From the NCBI GenBank assembly GCA_963704515.1, contig OY969913.1:124001-188000 (forward strand): 64,000 nt of DNA, given 5' to 3'. Positions 6,770 to 16,516 of the stretch are shown in pieces. Position 1 is the stretch's first letter, and the number at the start of each line of letters is the position of its first letter. A program made the translations under genes and the position numbers. This stretch comes from VRUE01 sp963704515. GTDB taxonomy: Bacteria; Actinomycetota; Thermoleophilia; Solirubrobacterales; 70-9. The notes beneath the pieces are model-generated. The model was given only the letters and a program-made list of their open reading frames with translations. It was not told the origin of the DNA and did not search any database.

Positions 6770-8968
6770 TCAGGCCTCAGCGGGCTCGGGATCGGGCGTG
6801 CCCGCCTCGAAGCTGAGGCGCGGCAGCAGGCGGTCCAGCCAGGACGGCATCCACCAGTTCCACTCGCCGAGCAGCTTCATTGCGGCGGGGACGAGGATCA
6901 GGCGGACGAGGGTTGCGTCGAGGGCGATCGCGACTGCGCAGCCGAGGCCGAGCTCCTTGATCGAGGGGACGCCGGTGAGGACGAAGACGGAGAAGACGGC
7001 GGTCATGATCAGCGCCGCCGAGGAGATCGTGCGGGCGCTGGTCGAGAGTCCTTCGGCGACGGCGCGTTCGTTGTCGCCGTGCTCGAGGTAGTGCTCGCGG
7101 ATGCGGGACATGAGGAAGACCTCGTAGTCCATCGAGAGGCCGAAGACGATCGCGAAGATCAGCGGCACGTTGATCGTGTCCAGCGCCCCCTGGTTTTCGA
7201 AGCCGAGCAGGCTGTCGAACCAGCCCCACTGGAAGATCGCGACGAGGATGCCGAAGGCCGCCCCGATCGAGAGCAGGTTCATCAGCACCGCCTTCAGCGG
7301 CAGCAGCAGCGAGCGCAGCATCACCATCAGGACCAGGAAGCTGAGCGCCAGGACGAAGAGGACGATCTTCCACATCGAGCCGCTGATCTGTGCGCGCGCG
7401 TCCTGGCTGCGCGCCGTTTCGCCGCCGACCTCGACCGTCGCCACCCGGGCCAGCGCGGTGGCCGGCACAACCGTGTCACGCAGGCGATGGACGAGCGCGA
7501 TCGTCGCGTCGGACTCGCTGTTGGCGGTCGGCGTCGCCTGGATCAGGACTTCGCGGCCGGCGTAGACGGGCGGGGCGACGGAGCTGATCCCGGGCGTTGT
7601 GGCCAGCCTGTGGGAGAGGGCGGCGACCTCCGCCCGCCCGCCGCGATCGACGCCACCCGCGCCGAAGCTGGTAACGACCTGCACCGGGTCGGCGCCGCCG
7701 CCGAGCTGCCGTGAGGCGAGCTCGTTGCCGACCCGCACGTCGCTGCCCTTGGGGAACTGGCCGAGCGCCTTGGTCCCCGTTTCAATCGAGAGCAGCGGGA
7801 TCGCCAGGGTGAGAAGCACCGCCGAGACCCCGATCACCGCGGTCCAAGGGTGGGCCATGACCCGCGCCGTCCACCGCACCCAGAAGGCTTCGCGGTCCGG
7901 GCGCTCGCCGCCCCGCTTGAAGAAGCCCAGCACCTTGGCCACCACCCCGCCGGGCAGCACCCGGTCGCCGAGCATCGCGATCAGCGCCGGCAACAGGGTG
8001 ACGGCGGTGAGGATCGAGACGGCGACGACGGTCATCGCGCCGAGCGCCATCGAGCGCAGCGCCTGGTTGTCGACCATCCACAGCCCGGCGAGCGAAACGA
8101 TCACGGCGAGGCCCGAGAAGGCGACCGCCAGGCCCGAGGTCGAGAGCGCCTCGGCGCGCGCCGCGTCCGCGTCGCGCCCTGCCTCCCGCTCCTCGCGGTA
8201 ACGGGCGAGGATGAAGAGCGAGTAGTCGATCGCCACCCCGATCCCGATCATCGAGGCCATGTTGGTGACGAAGACCGAGGTCTCCATCTGCAGCGAGATG
8301 AAGTAGATCAGCGCCCCGGTGACGATCACGCTGACGAAGCCGAGCACCAGCGGCAGCGCCGCGGCGGCGAGCGAGCCGAAGACGACGAGCAGGATGATCG
8401 CGACGATCGGGAAGCCGCCCGCCTCGGCCTTGGCCAGGTCGCTCTTGGAGAGCTCCTGCATCCCGGCCCAGATCGTCGGCTGGCCGGCGAGGTAAGTGGT
8501 GACGCCCCCCCGGGCCGCGCCGGGGTCGAGCTCTTCGCGCAGCGTCGCCGCCGAGTCGATCTGTTCGTCGGAGGACCGTTCGCTGTGCAGCGCCAGCATC
8601 GCCGTGCCGGTCCGCTGCAGGGCCGCCTCGCCGCGGCGGGCCGCGGCCGGCAGCAGCGTCACTTCATCGAGGCCGGCGACGGCGCGGCGCACCCGGGCGA
8701 CAGCCGCCGTCCGCGCCCTGGCCCCGGCCGCGTCGCTCGCCTTCAGCAGCACCGCGATCTGGCCGGTGCTGTCGCCGAAACTGCGCTCGATCGAGTCGTT
8801 GACCGCCTTCGATTCGCTGCCCGGCACGTCGAAACCGCCGCCGGTGAGGTGGTCGGTCTGGTGGCTGGCGATCGGCAGCGCCACCGCAACGACGGCGATC
8901 CAGACGACGAGAACCGGCCGCCGGTGGCGGCCGAGGAACCCCGCAAGTCTGACCATGAACTCCCGCAT
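6770..8968 (-). CDS. MMPL-family RND-type transporter
   Basis: A 732-residue membrane protein with the MMPL layout: one N-terminal membrane segment (RRPVLVVWIAVVAVALPIAS), a periplasmic domain, a cluster of five to six helices containing GIGVAIDYSLFILARYREE, a second periplasmic domain, and a second helix cluster containing FGLSMDYEVFLMSRIREHY. The paired GxxxDY motifs are the proton-relay signature. MMPL proteins export lipids, siderophores or hydrophobic compounds. A TetR gene lies directly upstream on the same strand, and a palindrome shared with the diiron gene upstream region abuts the start codon (8969-8982). Confidence 0.9.
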   Translation of the reverse strand: MREFMVRLAGFLGRHRRPVLVVWIAVVAVALPIASHQTDHLTGGGFDVPGSESKAVNDSIERSFGDSTGQIAVLLKASDAAGARARTAAVARVRRAVAGLDEVTLLPAAARRGEAALQRTGTAMLALHSERSSDEQIDSAATLREELDPGAARGGVTTYLAGQPTIWAGMQELSKSDLAKAEAGGFPIVAIILLVVFGSLAAAALPLVLGFVSVIVTGALIYFISLQMETSVFVTNMASMIGIGVAIDYSLFILARYREEREAGRDADAARAEALSTSGLAVAFSGLAVIVSLAGLWMVDNQALRSMALGAMTVVAVSILTAVTLLPALIAMLGDRVLPGGVVAKVLGFFKRGGERPDREAFWVRWTARVMAHPWTAVIGVSAVLLTLAIPLLSIETGTKALGQFPKGSDVRVGNELASRQLGGGADPVQVVTSFGAGGVDRGGRAEVAALSHRLATTPGISSVAPPVYAGREVLIQATPTANSESDATIALVHRLRDTVVPATALARVATVEVGGETARSQDARAQISGSMWKIVLFVLALSFLVLMVMLRSLLLPLKAVLMNLLSIGAAFGILVAIFQWGWFDSLLGFENQGALDTINVPLIFAIVFGLSMDYEVFLMSRIREHYLEHGDNERAVAEGLSTSARTISSAALIMTAVFSVFVLTGVPSIKELGLGCAVAIALDATLVRLILVPAAMKLLGEWNWWMPSWLDRLLPRLSFEAGTPDPEPAEA

Positions 8969-8982
8969 TGGCTGGACAGCCA
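8969..8982. promoter_or_regulatory. Palindromic operator, probable TetR site (copy 2)
   Basis: The palindrome TGGCTG-GA-CAGCCA begins at the base next to the MMPL start codon. Flanking bases extend the resemblance to the site at 2518-2545 (CTGGCTG..CAGCCA). The regulator encoded at 9046-9654 is the natural candidate to bind it. Its position within the start region would block transcription or early elongation. Confidence 0.55.
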
Positions 8983-9045
8983 GCTTTTCGAACGAACGGC
9001 CAGGCGTCTGTGCGTCCGGTCACGCCGCGACGACTTGCCGCGGCG

Positions 9046-9654
9046 CTACTCGTCGATCAGCAGGTAGCGGCCCGAGGCGGCCGCGACGGCGAGGCCGCCG
9101 CTGATGTCGCGCTCGCGGTCGGAGAGCGCCTGCAGGGCGAAGCCATCGGCGATCGCGAAAAGGTAGGAGACGATCTCCTCGGCGTCGTGACGGAGGCTCA
9201 GCACTCCCTCCCGCTCCTTGGTGCGCAGCACTTCCGCCACGTGGGAGCGGGTGCGCTCGAAGAGCTGGCCGACCTCGTGCTGGATGTCCGGGTTGCGGCG
9301 GCCGGCGCTGAACAGCTCGTAGAGGAGGAGGAAGAAGGTCGGCTCGTTTTCGATCAGGTCGTTGAGGCTGGCGAGCAGCACGTCGATCACGGCATCGACC
9401 GTCTGCGCCTTGGCCAGCGGCTCGTCGAGCCGCGCGACGCGGATCTCGGCGTCGCGGCGCACCACCTCGACCAGCAGCCGCTCCTTGGTGCCGAAGTAGT
9501 AGTGGAGCAGGCCGCGACTGACCCCGGCCTCGCGCGCAACGTGCTCGAAGGTCGAGCCGGCAGCGCCGCGCTTGGCGACGCTCTCGCGCATCGCGTCGAC
9601 GATGCGCTGCGCCTTCTCGCCGCTCAGCTCCCGCTCTTGAGTCGCAGCCTCCAT
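9046..9654 (-). CDS. TetR-family transcriptional regulator
   Basis: A 202-residue repressor. The N-terminal TetR helix-turn-helix spans roughly residues 12-58 (QRIVDAMRESVAKRGAAG, then FEHVAREAGVSRGLLHYYFGTKERLL). The C-terminal ligand domain is helical. It sits upstream of and codirectional with the MMPL exporter, and probably controls it through the palindrome at 8969-8982 and, by sequence identity of the core, the diiron gene operator at 2518-2545. TACACT lies six bases before ATG (9661-9666), so the mRNA is predicted leaderless. The ligand is probably a fatty acid or acyl-CoA (inference from the regulon). Confidence 0.92.
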   Translation of the reverse strand: MEAATQERELSGEKAQRIVDAMRESVAKRGAAGSTFEHVAREAGVSRGLLHYYFGTKERLLVEVVRRDAEIRVARLDEPLAKAQTVDAVIDVLLASLNDLIENEPTFFLLLYELFSAGRRNPDIQHEVGQLFERTRSHVAEVLRTKEREGVLSLRHDAEEIVSYLFAIADGFALQALSDRERDISGGLAVAAASGRYLLIDE

Positions 9655-9699
9655 GGCTTCAGTGTATGGAGAGGGACGGCGAAAGCGTCCCCTCCGGCT

Positions 9700-10128
9700 C
9701 TAGCCGCCGTTGATGCTGGTTGTGGAGGTGTACTCGAACTCCTCTTCTGCGCCGAAAAGGGTGTCGAGCACCGTCTTGCGGGCGTCCTCGCTGAAGATCA
9801 GCGCCAGTCCCGCGCCGATCAGCGCCAGCAGGACGATCCGGCCGAGGCGGCTCTTCTTGCGCTTCTTCGGCGACCGCAGCGCCTCGGACGCGTCGCGCAG
9901 GCTCTCGGCCGCCGAGCGCAGGTCGCGCTGCACCTTCTTGTCGCTGGTCACCGCCTTGACCGCGCCGTGGCCGTTGCCGGTCGCCCGCGTGTAGGCGCCG
10001 CGCGCGGCTTCGAAAGCGTCCTTGAGGCTGTCCCGCAGCTCTTCGTCCTCGATCAGCCGCTGCACGTAGGGGTTCTCCCGCGCGCTCGAGTAGAGGTCTG
10101 TTGCCTGCGTCGCCTTCGTCTTGCTCAT
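9700..10128 (-). CDS. Small membrane-anchored helical protein, unknown function
   Basis: A 142-residue protein with a charged helical N-terminal domain (NPYVQRLIEDEELRDSLKDA, then SDKKVQRDLRSAAESLRDAS), a Lys/Arg patch (SPKKRKKSRLG), and one membrane segment (RIVLLALIGAGLALIF) near residues 98-113. Topology is probably cytoplasmic N-terminus, by the positive-inside rule. Such proteins recur in actinobacteria without known function. No family name can be assigned with confidence. Confidence 0.65.
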   Translation of the reverse strand: MSKTKATQATDLYSSARENPYVQRLIEDEELRDSLKDAFEAARGAYTRATGNGHGAVKAVTSDKKVQRDLRSAAESLRDASEALRSPKKRKKSRLGRIVLLALIGAGLALIFSEDARKTVLDTLFGAEEEFEYTSTTSINGG

Positions 10129-10192
10129 GCCTGTGCCTTCTCCTCGCTGGGTTCCTTGGGAACGCTCAGGATAACTCCGAAATGACTTCGCG

Positions 10193-11791
10193 TCAGGGCG
10201 AGCCCACTCCGTCGATCAATACCCCGTTGCTGCGGAAGCCAAGCTCCGCCCTCGGCAGGGAGCGCAGGCGCAGCGGCTCGAGGCCCGGCCCGGGCACCAC
10301 GTAGCGCCGCACGTAGAGGCGGCCGACCCGCTGGTAGCCGGCCTGCCGGAAGCCCGGCCCGACGATCCGGCGCGGGGGCGGCGGCGCCGGGCCGTCGGAG
10401 ATCAGGTCGAGTTCACCGACCCACCACTCGAAGCCTTCGTCCGCCCGCACCTGCACCGAGCCGGTCGAGAGGTAGTAGCGCAGCGAGGCCTCGCCGAGGG
10501 TCCAGGTGACCATCGCCCGCGGCCGCGACGGTTCCCCGATCGCCGTCGCCACCGCGTCCCAGTCGGGCCGCTGCAGCTGCGGCGAGGCGCTCGCCCAGAT
10601 CGTGAAGCCGAGCGAGTAGGCGACCAGCGCTGTGGCAAGGACGAGGCCGGCGCGGCGCGCCCGGCGCAGGCCGAAGCCGACCGCGACAGCGGCGAGCAGC
10701 GGCACCACAGCGGGGATCAGGTTGCGGGCGAGGATGTAGTCCTTGCCGTGGTCGACCGCCGCGAGCGCGAGCGGCACGCCGATCGTCACCGCGGCGATCG
10801 TCAGCGGGATGCCGGCCGCGCGCCGCTCGGCGCGCTCGCCGCGCAGCAGGACCATGGCCATGCCGGCGACCACCAGCAGGTAGGGGACTGCGGCGAGCAG
10901 CGGGTGCGTCGGCCGCGAGATGATGTCGCCGGTCTCGCCGAGCACGAAGTTGAGCGCGGTTTCGCCGAGCCGGTGGCCGAGGGTGAAGTTGCCGATCCAG
11001 GCGGCGTGCGCGAACGACATCTGGTGCGCGACGAGCGGCAACAGCGCAAGCGCCATCCCGCCGACGATCGCCAGTCCCGGCAGCAGCCGCCGCCAGGCCC
11101 GCCCGTACGCTCGCAGCAGCCAGACCGCCTCGACCCCAACCGGAAACGCGGCGAAGTAATGCGTAGCCAGCGCCAACCCCGAGAACACCCCCCACCACAC
11201 GACCGACCGGGACGCGCCGTCCCTTAGGTACCACCGGTGGCCCCTAAGGGACGGCGCGTCCCCGTCAGGGGGGAGGGCGCGGAGGAAGTAGAGGAGGCTG
11301 AGGGCGGTTAGGAGGACCAGGAGGGAGTAGGCGCGGGCCTCCTGGGAGTACCAGACGAGCATCGGGTTGACGGCTACCAGGGCCGCGGCGATCAGGCCGG
11401 TGCGGCGGTTGCGCAGCTGCGCGCCGATCAGGTAGGCGACCGGGACGGTGGCCACGCCGGCCGCTGCCGAGAAGGAGCGCAGGCCGAACTCTCCCGTGCC
11501 GGTCACCTGGGTCCAGGCCCATGCCAGGGCGTAGTAGAGCGGCGGCGCCGACTCGCTGAAGCCGACCGCGTCCATCGCGTGCCAGAAGCCGTCGCGCAGC
11601 ACGCGGCTGGCGGTGACGATCTCGTCGTGGTGGTAGCTCTGCACGCCGAGCGTCGCGAAGCGCAGCGCGGCGGCGAGAACGGTGAGACCGGCGACGATCC
11701 AGAAGGCGCGCGAGCGCGAGCGCACGGCGTCTCGCAATCCCCCCAGATGGATGTGGGGCCGGAAGCGGCCCAGGGCGCCGGCCGCCTCCAT
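10193..11791 (-). CDS. GT39/ArnT-like membrane glycosyltransferase
   Basis: A 532-residue polytopic protein of the GT-C fold. The first large loop carries the acidic/histidine motif HHDEIVTASRVLRDG, and SQEARAYSLLVLLTALSL follows, as in PMT_2 (GT39) and ArnT-like proteins that use polyprenyl-phosphate sugars outside the membrane. About eleven hydrophobic segments are visible. It starts 4 nt after lon and is probably in the hsp20-lon operon. A perfect palindrome at 11209-11262 is inserted in frame between two membrane segments (GDAPSLRGHRWYLRDGASRS). Substrate unknown. Confidence 0.82.
   Translation of the reverse strand: MEAAGALGRFRPHIHLGGLRDAVRSRSRAFWIVAGLTVLAAALRFATLGVQSYHHDEIVTASRVLRDGFWHAMDAVGFSESAPPLYYALAWAWTQVTGTGEFGLRSFSAAAGVATVPVAYLIGAQLRNRRTGLIAAALVAVNPMLVWYSQEARAYSLLVLLTALSLLYFLRALPPDGDAPSLRGHRWYLRDGASRSVVWWGVFSGLALATHYFAAFPVGVEAVWLLRAYGRAWRRLLPGLAIVGGMALALLPLVAHQMSFAHAAWIGNFTLGHRLGETALNFVLGETGDIISRPTHPLLAAVPYLLVVAGMAMVLLRGERAERRAAGIPLTIAAVTIGVPLALAAVDHGKDYILARNLIPAVVPLLAAVAVGFGLRRARRAGLVLATALVAYSLGFTIWASASPQLQRPDWDAVATAIGEPSRPRAMVTWTLGEASLRYYLSTGSVQVRADEGFEWWVGELDLISDGPAPPPPRRIVGPGFRQAGYQRVGRLYVRRYVVPGPGLEPLRLRSLPRAELGFRSNGVLIDGVGSP
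11209..11262. repeat. Perfect palindrome inside GT39 gene
   Basis: Two perfect 20-bp inverted arms (11209-11228 and 11243-11262) flank a 14-nt centre that itself contains the palindrome CCACCGGTGG. The total of 54 bp is a multiple of three and keeps the reading frame. It encodes a charged loop between membrane helices. This looks like an in-frame insertion of a REP-like element rather than protein-driven sequence. Confidence 0.85.
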
Positions 11792-11795
11792 CCGG

Positions 11796-14180
<2,385 letters not shown>

Positions 14181-14183
14181 CGC

Positions 14184-14579
14184 CTACTCCCTCCCGATCG
14201 GGACTCGGCGGGTGCTCTCGGCCGGGTCCCTCAGCGGCAGGTCGATGCGCAGCACGCCGTCCTCGTAGGTGGCGCGGGCCCGGTCGGGATCGACGTCGAC
14301 CTGCAGCTCGACCACGCGGCGGAACGGCCCGGAGGGAATCTCGACCTGCTGGTAGACCCGCCCCTCGGTCTCCTGCACCTGCCGCTCGCCGACGATCGCC
14401 AGCTGCCGCCCGGAGATCTCGATCCCGACCTCGTCGAGCTTCAAACCGGCGAGCTCGACCTTGACCACCGCCCGCTGCGGATCGCCGCAGTAGTAGACGT
14501 CGACGTTCGGGGTAAACCCCCTGCTCCTGCGGGAGACGTAAGTGGTTCGCGCCCACGCGTAGAGGTCCCGCTCTGGCAT
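14184..14579 (-). CDS. Hsp20/alpha-crystallin small heat-shock protein
   Basis: A 131-residue chaperone with an alpha-crystallin domain: TPNVDVYYCGDPQRAVVKVELAG, IEISGRQLAIVGERQ, and a C-terminal strand with ATYEDGVLRIDLPLR, the conserved A-x-x-x-x-G-V-L motif. Oligomers hold unfolding proteins for refolding or degradation. The ATG at 14579 was chosen because the domain begins just after it; the longer open frame overlaps the next gene. It is the first gene of a likely hsp20-lon-GT39 operon. Confidence 0.92.
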   Translation of the reverse strand: MPERDLYAWARTTYVSRRSRGFTPNVDVYYCGDPQRAVVKVELAGLKLDEVGIEISGRQLAIVGERQVQETEGRVYQQVEIPSGPFRRVVELQVDVDPDRARATYEDGVLRIDLPLRDPAESTRRVPIGRE

Positions 14580-14605
14580 GGGTCGGAAGATTAGCCCGGG
14601 TCGCG

Positions 14606-14794
14606 CTACGCCGTCTGCGCCTGCGAGGCCCAGCGCGGCGGGCGCATCAGCAGCACCGGCTGCTTGGGCGGCACCAGGCCCTCGGGGCGGTTCGGCCTGA
14701 AGGTCGCGCAGGGCTCGCCCAGCTCGAGCGCGCAGAGCATGTTCTTCTGGAAGTAGCAGTCCTCGCAGGTGGGCTTCTTCTTCGCTCGGGGCAC
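14606..14794 (-). CDS. Small four-cysteine protein
   Basis: A 62-residue protein starting at GTG 14794. Residues CEDCYFQKNMLCALELGEPC have four cysteines spaced C-x2-C-x7-C-x7-C, followed by a conserved-looking ATFRPNRPEGLVPP stretch. This pattern could bind zinc or an iron-sulfur cluster. It is a recurrent small protein of unknown role; no signal peptide is present. It lies between the divergent hydroxylase gene and hsp20. Confidence 0.6.
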   Translation of the reverse strand: MPRAKKKPTCEDCYFQKNMLCALELGEPCATFRPNRPEGLVPPKQPVLLMRPPRWASQAQTA

Positions 14795-14929
14795 GGCGGC
14801 GATCTTTCCACTCCCGTGCGTGTTCCGTGCGCCCCATTTCCGCAAAGCGCCACATCTTTGCCACAGCCTCGTCACATCTTCCCCGCGTCTTGCGGACGCC
14901 GCGGGATGCCGCCGCTACCATTGCGGGGA

Positions 14930-15553
14930 ATGGAGTCCTCCAGCCGGTCCGACAAGCTCGCGGCTTCCCCGCAGCTGTTCGATAGCGAATTCCTCAACTT
15001 CTTCTCGCGGGTGCACCCGTCGATCCCGGCGATCGTCTTCGTGCCCGTGATCGTCGCCATGGAGTGGCTCGGTGCCGCCGGCGGCTACGCCGTCTGGCAG
15101 CTGATCCTGCTCAGCCTCGGTGGGATCGGGATCTGGACTCTGACCGAGTACTGGCTGCACCGCCTGCTCTTCCACTGGGAGCCCGACAACGCCTTCGGCC
15201 ACAAGATGCACTTCATCATCCACGGCGTCCACCACGACCACCCCAACGACAAGCTTCGCCTGGTGATGCCGCCCTCCGTCTCCATCCCCCTGGCCGCCCT
15301 CTTCTTCTTCGCCTTCACCCTGATCTTCGGCACGCCCACCGCCTACCCGCTGTTCGGCGGCTTCATCCTCGGCTACCTGGTCTACGACTACACGCATTAC
15401 TACGTGCACCACTTCGTGCCGAAGTCGGAGTTCGGCAAGCGGTTGCGCGAGCAGCACATGCGCCACCACTTCCAGGACCACCGCTACGGGTTCGGGGTCT
15501 CCTCGCCGGTCTGGGACGTCGTCTTTCGGACGTTGCCGAAGCGGCGCGGCTGA
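14930..15553 (+). CDS. Fatty acid hydroxylase / sterol desaturase family protein
   Basis: A 207-residue integral membrane diiron enzyme. It has four or so hydrophobic segments and the histidine clusters of this superfamily: HRLLFH, HFIIHGVHHDHPND, HYYVHH and HMRHHF. These bind the diiron centre that hydroxylates acyl chains, as in fatty-acid 2-hydroxylases. ATG 14930 is chosen because the coding signal starts there; no strong ribosome site is seen. Lipid substrate unknown. A broken acyl-CoA desaturase lies just downstream, so this may once have been a larger lipid-modification locus. Confidence 0.88.
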   Translation: MESSSRSDKLAASPQLFDSEFLNFFSRVHPSIPAIVFVPVIVAMEWLGAAGGYAVWQLILLSLGGIGIWTLTEYWLHRLLFHWEPDNAFGHKMHFIIHGVHHDHPNDKLRLVMPPSVSIPLAALFFFAFTLIFGTPTAYPLFGGFILGYLVYDYTHYYVHHFVPKSEFGKRLREQHMRHHFQDHRYGFGVSSPVWDVVFRTLPKRRG

Positions 15554-15554
15554 G

Positions 15555-15661
15555 TTCGGGCATCAGAGGGGGGCCGGTGGGGCCCTCGCCGGAGTCGGCG
15601 GAGAGCTCGTCTATGTAGGCGAAGATCGCCTCGGCGAGCAGGCTCAGGGTCTCGGGGTCGA
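15555..15661 (-). pseudogene. Remnant resembling the C-terminal region of a PucR/CdaR-type regulator
   Basis: On the minus strand the frame reads AELDPETLSLLAEAIFAYI and then DELSADSGEG before sequence breaks off. The FAYIDELS block resembles a conserved segment of actinobacterial PucR-like transcriptional regulators. No start, no helix-turn-helix and no intact domain surrounds it, so it is a decayed fragment at most. The identification rests on one short block. Confidence 0.35.
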
Positions 15662-15890
15662 GCTCCGCTCGCCGGCTACGCGGTCGGCGGAACTTTGGCC
15701 GGCGCCGCGACCGGGCTGCTCTGGGGTGGATCGGTGCGAGTGTTCCTCGTCCACCATGTCACCTGGAGCGTCAACTCAGTGTGCCATTTCTTCGGTACGC
15801 GTCGGTTCAGCATCGATGACCGTTCTACCAACATCTTCTGGCCGGCGATTCCATCCCTGGGGGAGGCGACATAACCACCTCGCTAAGCTC
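15662..15890 (+). pseudogene. Acyl-CoA desaturase fragment (truncated, frameshifted)
   Basis: The plus strand encodes LAGYAVGGTLAGAATGLLWGG, then VRVFLVHHVTWSVNSVCHFF and WPAIPSLGEA, matching the C-terminal half of membrane fatty acid desaturases of the stearoyl-CoA delta-9 type, including the HHVTWSVNSVCH histidine region. A stop (TAA, 15872-15874) follows GEA, but shifting frame restores HNHL, the remains of the third histidine box. The 5' half is missing. This is a genuine but broken gene piece. Confidence 0.75.
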
Positions 15891-16025
15891 GGTGTCATCC
15901 AAACGGCCAGAGTGACAACGAGTTATTTGACTATATGAATAGTCACCTGTCACTGTGACTGTGCCACACTCCGGACTTAGGACAACCCGGGAGGCACAAA
16001 GACTCGCGGGATGGAAAGGAAGGAA
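15891..16025. promoter_or_regulatory. AT-rich upstream region of the AT-hook protein gene with inverted repeat
   Basis: After the desaturase remnant, DNA becomes AT-rich. TGACTAT and ATAGTCA form a perfect 7-bp inverted repeat with a 4-nt centre (15928-15945), followed by GTCACCTGTCACTGTGAC, which repeats GTCAC/GTGAC elements. A candidate -35 is TTGACT (15927-15932). The AAGGAAGG ribosome site lies just before ATG 16026. The AT-rich tract could be an autoregulatory target of the AT-hook protein itself. Confidence 0.4.
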
Positions 16026-16442
16026 ATGCCCAGCACAAGCAACGTACTCGACGAGGCCCTAGACCTGGTCAAGAAGCGGCTCGCCGAGCTTGACGAGGAG
16101 CGCAAGCGCCTCGAGCGTGCTCTCACCGAGCTCGGTGGCACCATCACCCACCGCCGCGGCCCGGGCCGCCCGCCCGGCAGCGGTCGTCGCGGTCCCGGTC
16201 GCCCCCCGAAAGCGACCACCGCCACCACCAGCACCACCAGCGCCCCCCGCAAACGGCGCCGCCGTCGCGGCGGCACCCGTGCCGATCAGGCGGTGAAACT
16301 GGTCGAGCAGAACCCGGGGATCAGCGCTTCGGACATCGCCAAGTCGATGAAGATCAAACCGAACTACCTCTACCGGGTGCTCGGTGAAATGGAGAAAGAG
16401 GGCCGCGTGACCAAGAAGGGGCGCGAGTACTACCCCACGTAG
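16026..16442 (+). CDS. AT-hook nucleoid-associated protein with C-terminal winged helix
   Basis: A 138-residue DNA-binding protein with a modular build. Residues 7-38 form a charged coiled coil (LDEALDLVKKRLAELDEERK). Residues 45-62 contain two AT-hooks (GPGRPPG and GPGRPPK). A Thr/Ser linker and a seven-residue Arg/Lys run (near 75-81) follow, then a compact helix-turn-helix (residues 84-138; NPGISASDIAKSMKIKPNYL, then VTKKGREYY). This suggests a dimeric nucleoid protein that binds AT-rich minor grooves. It is not Lsr2, HU or WhiB-like by sequence. Strong RBS AAGGAAGG. Confidence 0.75.
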   Translation: MPSTSNVLDEALDLVKKRLAELDEERKRLERALTELGGTITHRRGPGRPPGSGRRGPGRPPKATTATTSTTSAPRKRRRRRGGTRADQAVKLVEQNPGISASDIAKSMKIKPNYLYRVLGEMEKEGRVTKKGREYYPT

Positions 16443-16474
16443 GGCGCACCCCTCACAGCACCAGCTTCACCGAT

Positions 16475-16504
16475 AGAAGCCGGCCCCGAACGGGGCCGGC
16501 TTCT
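16475..16504. terminator. Bidirectional Rho-independent terminator
   Basis: A 12-bp perfect stem, GAAGCCGGCCCC with GGGGCCGGCTTC, closes a GAAC loop, extended by A/T pairs. It lies between the convergent AT-hook gene (ends 16442) and mdh (ends 16517), and can serve both. Confidence 0.8.
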
Positions 16505-16516
16505 TCGCTTCTGGGC

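Noticed and set aside
15363..15563. Minus-strand open frame overlapping the hydroxylase gene
   Set aside because: It is the antisense continuation of the PucR-like remnant frame, Arg/Pro-rich and without motif support.
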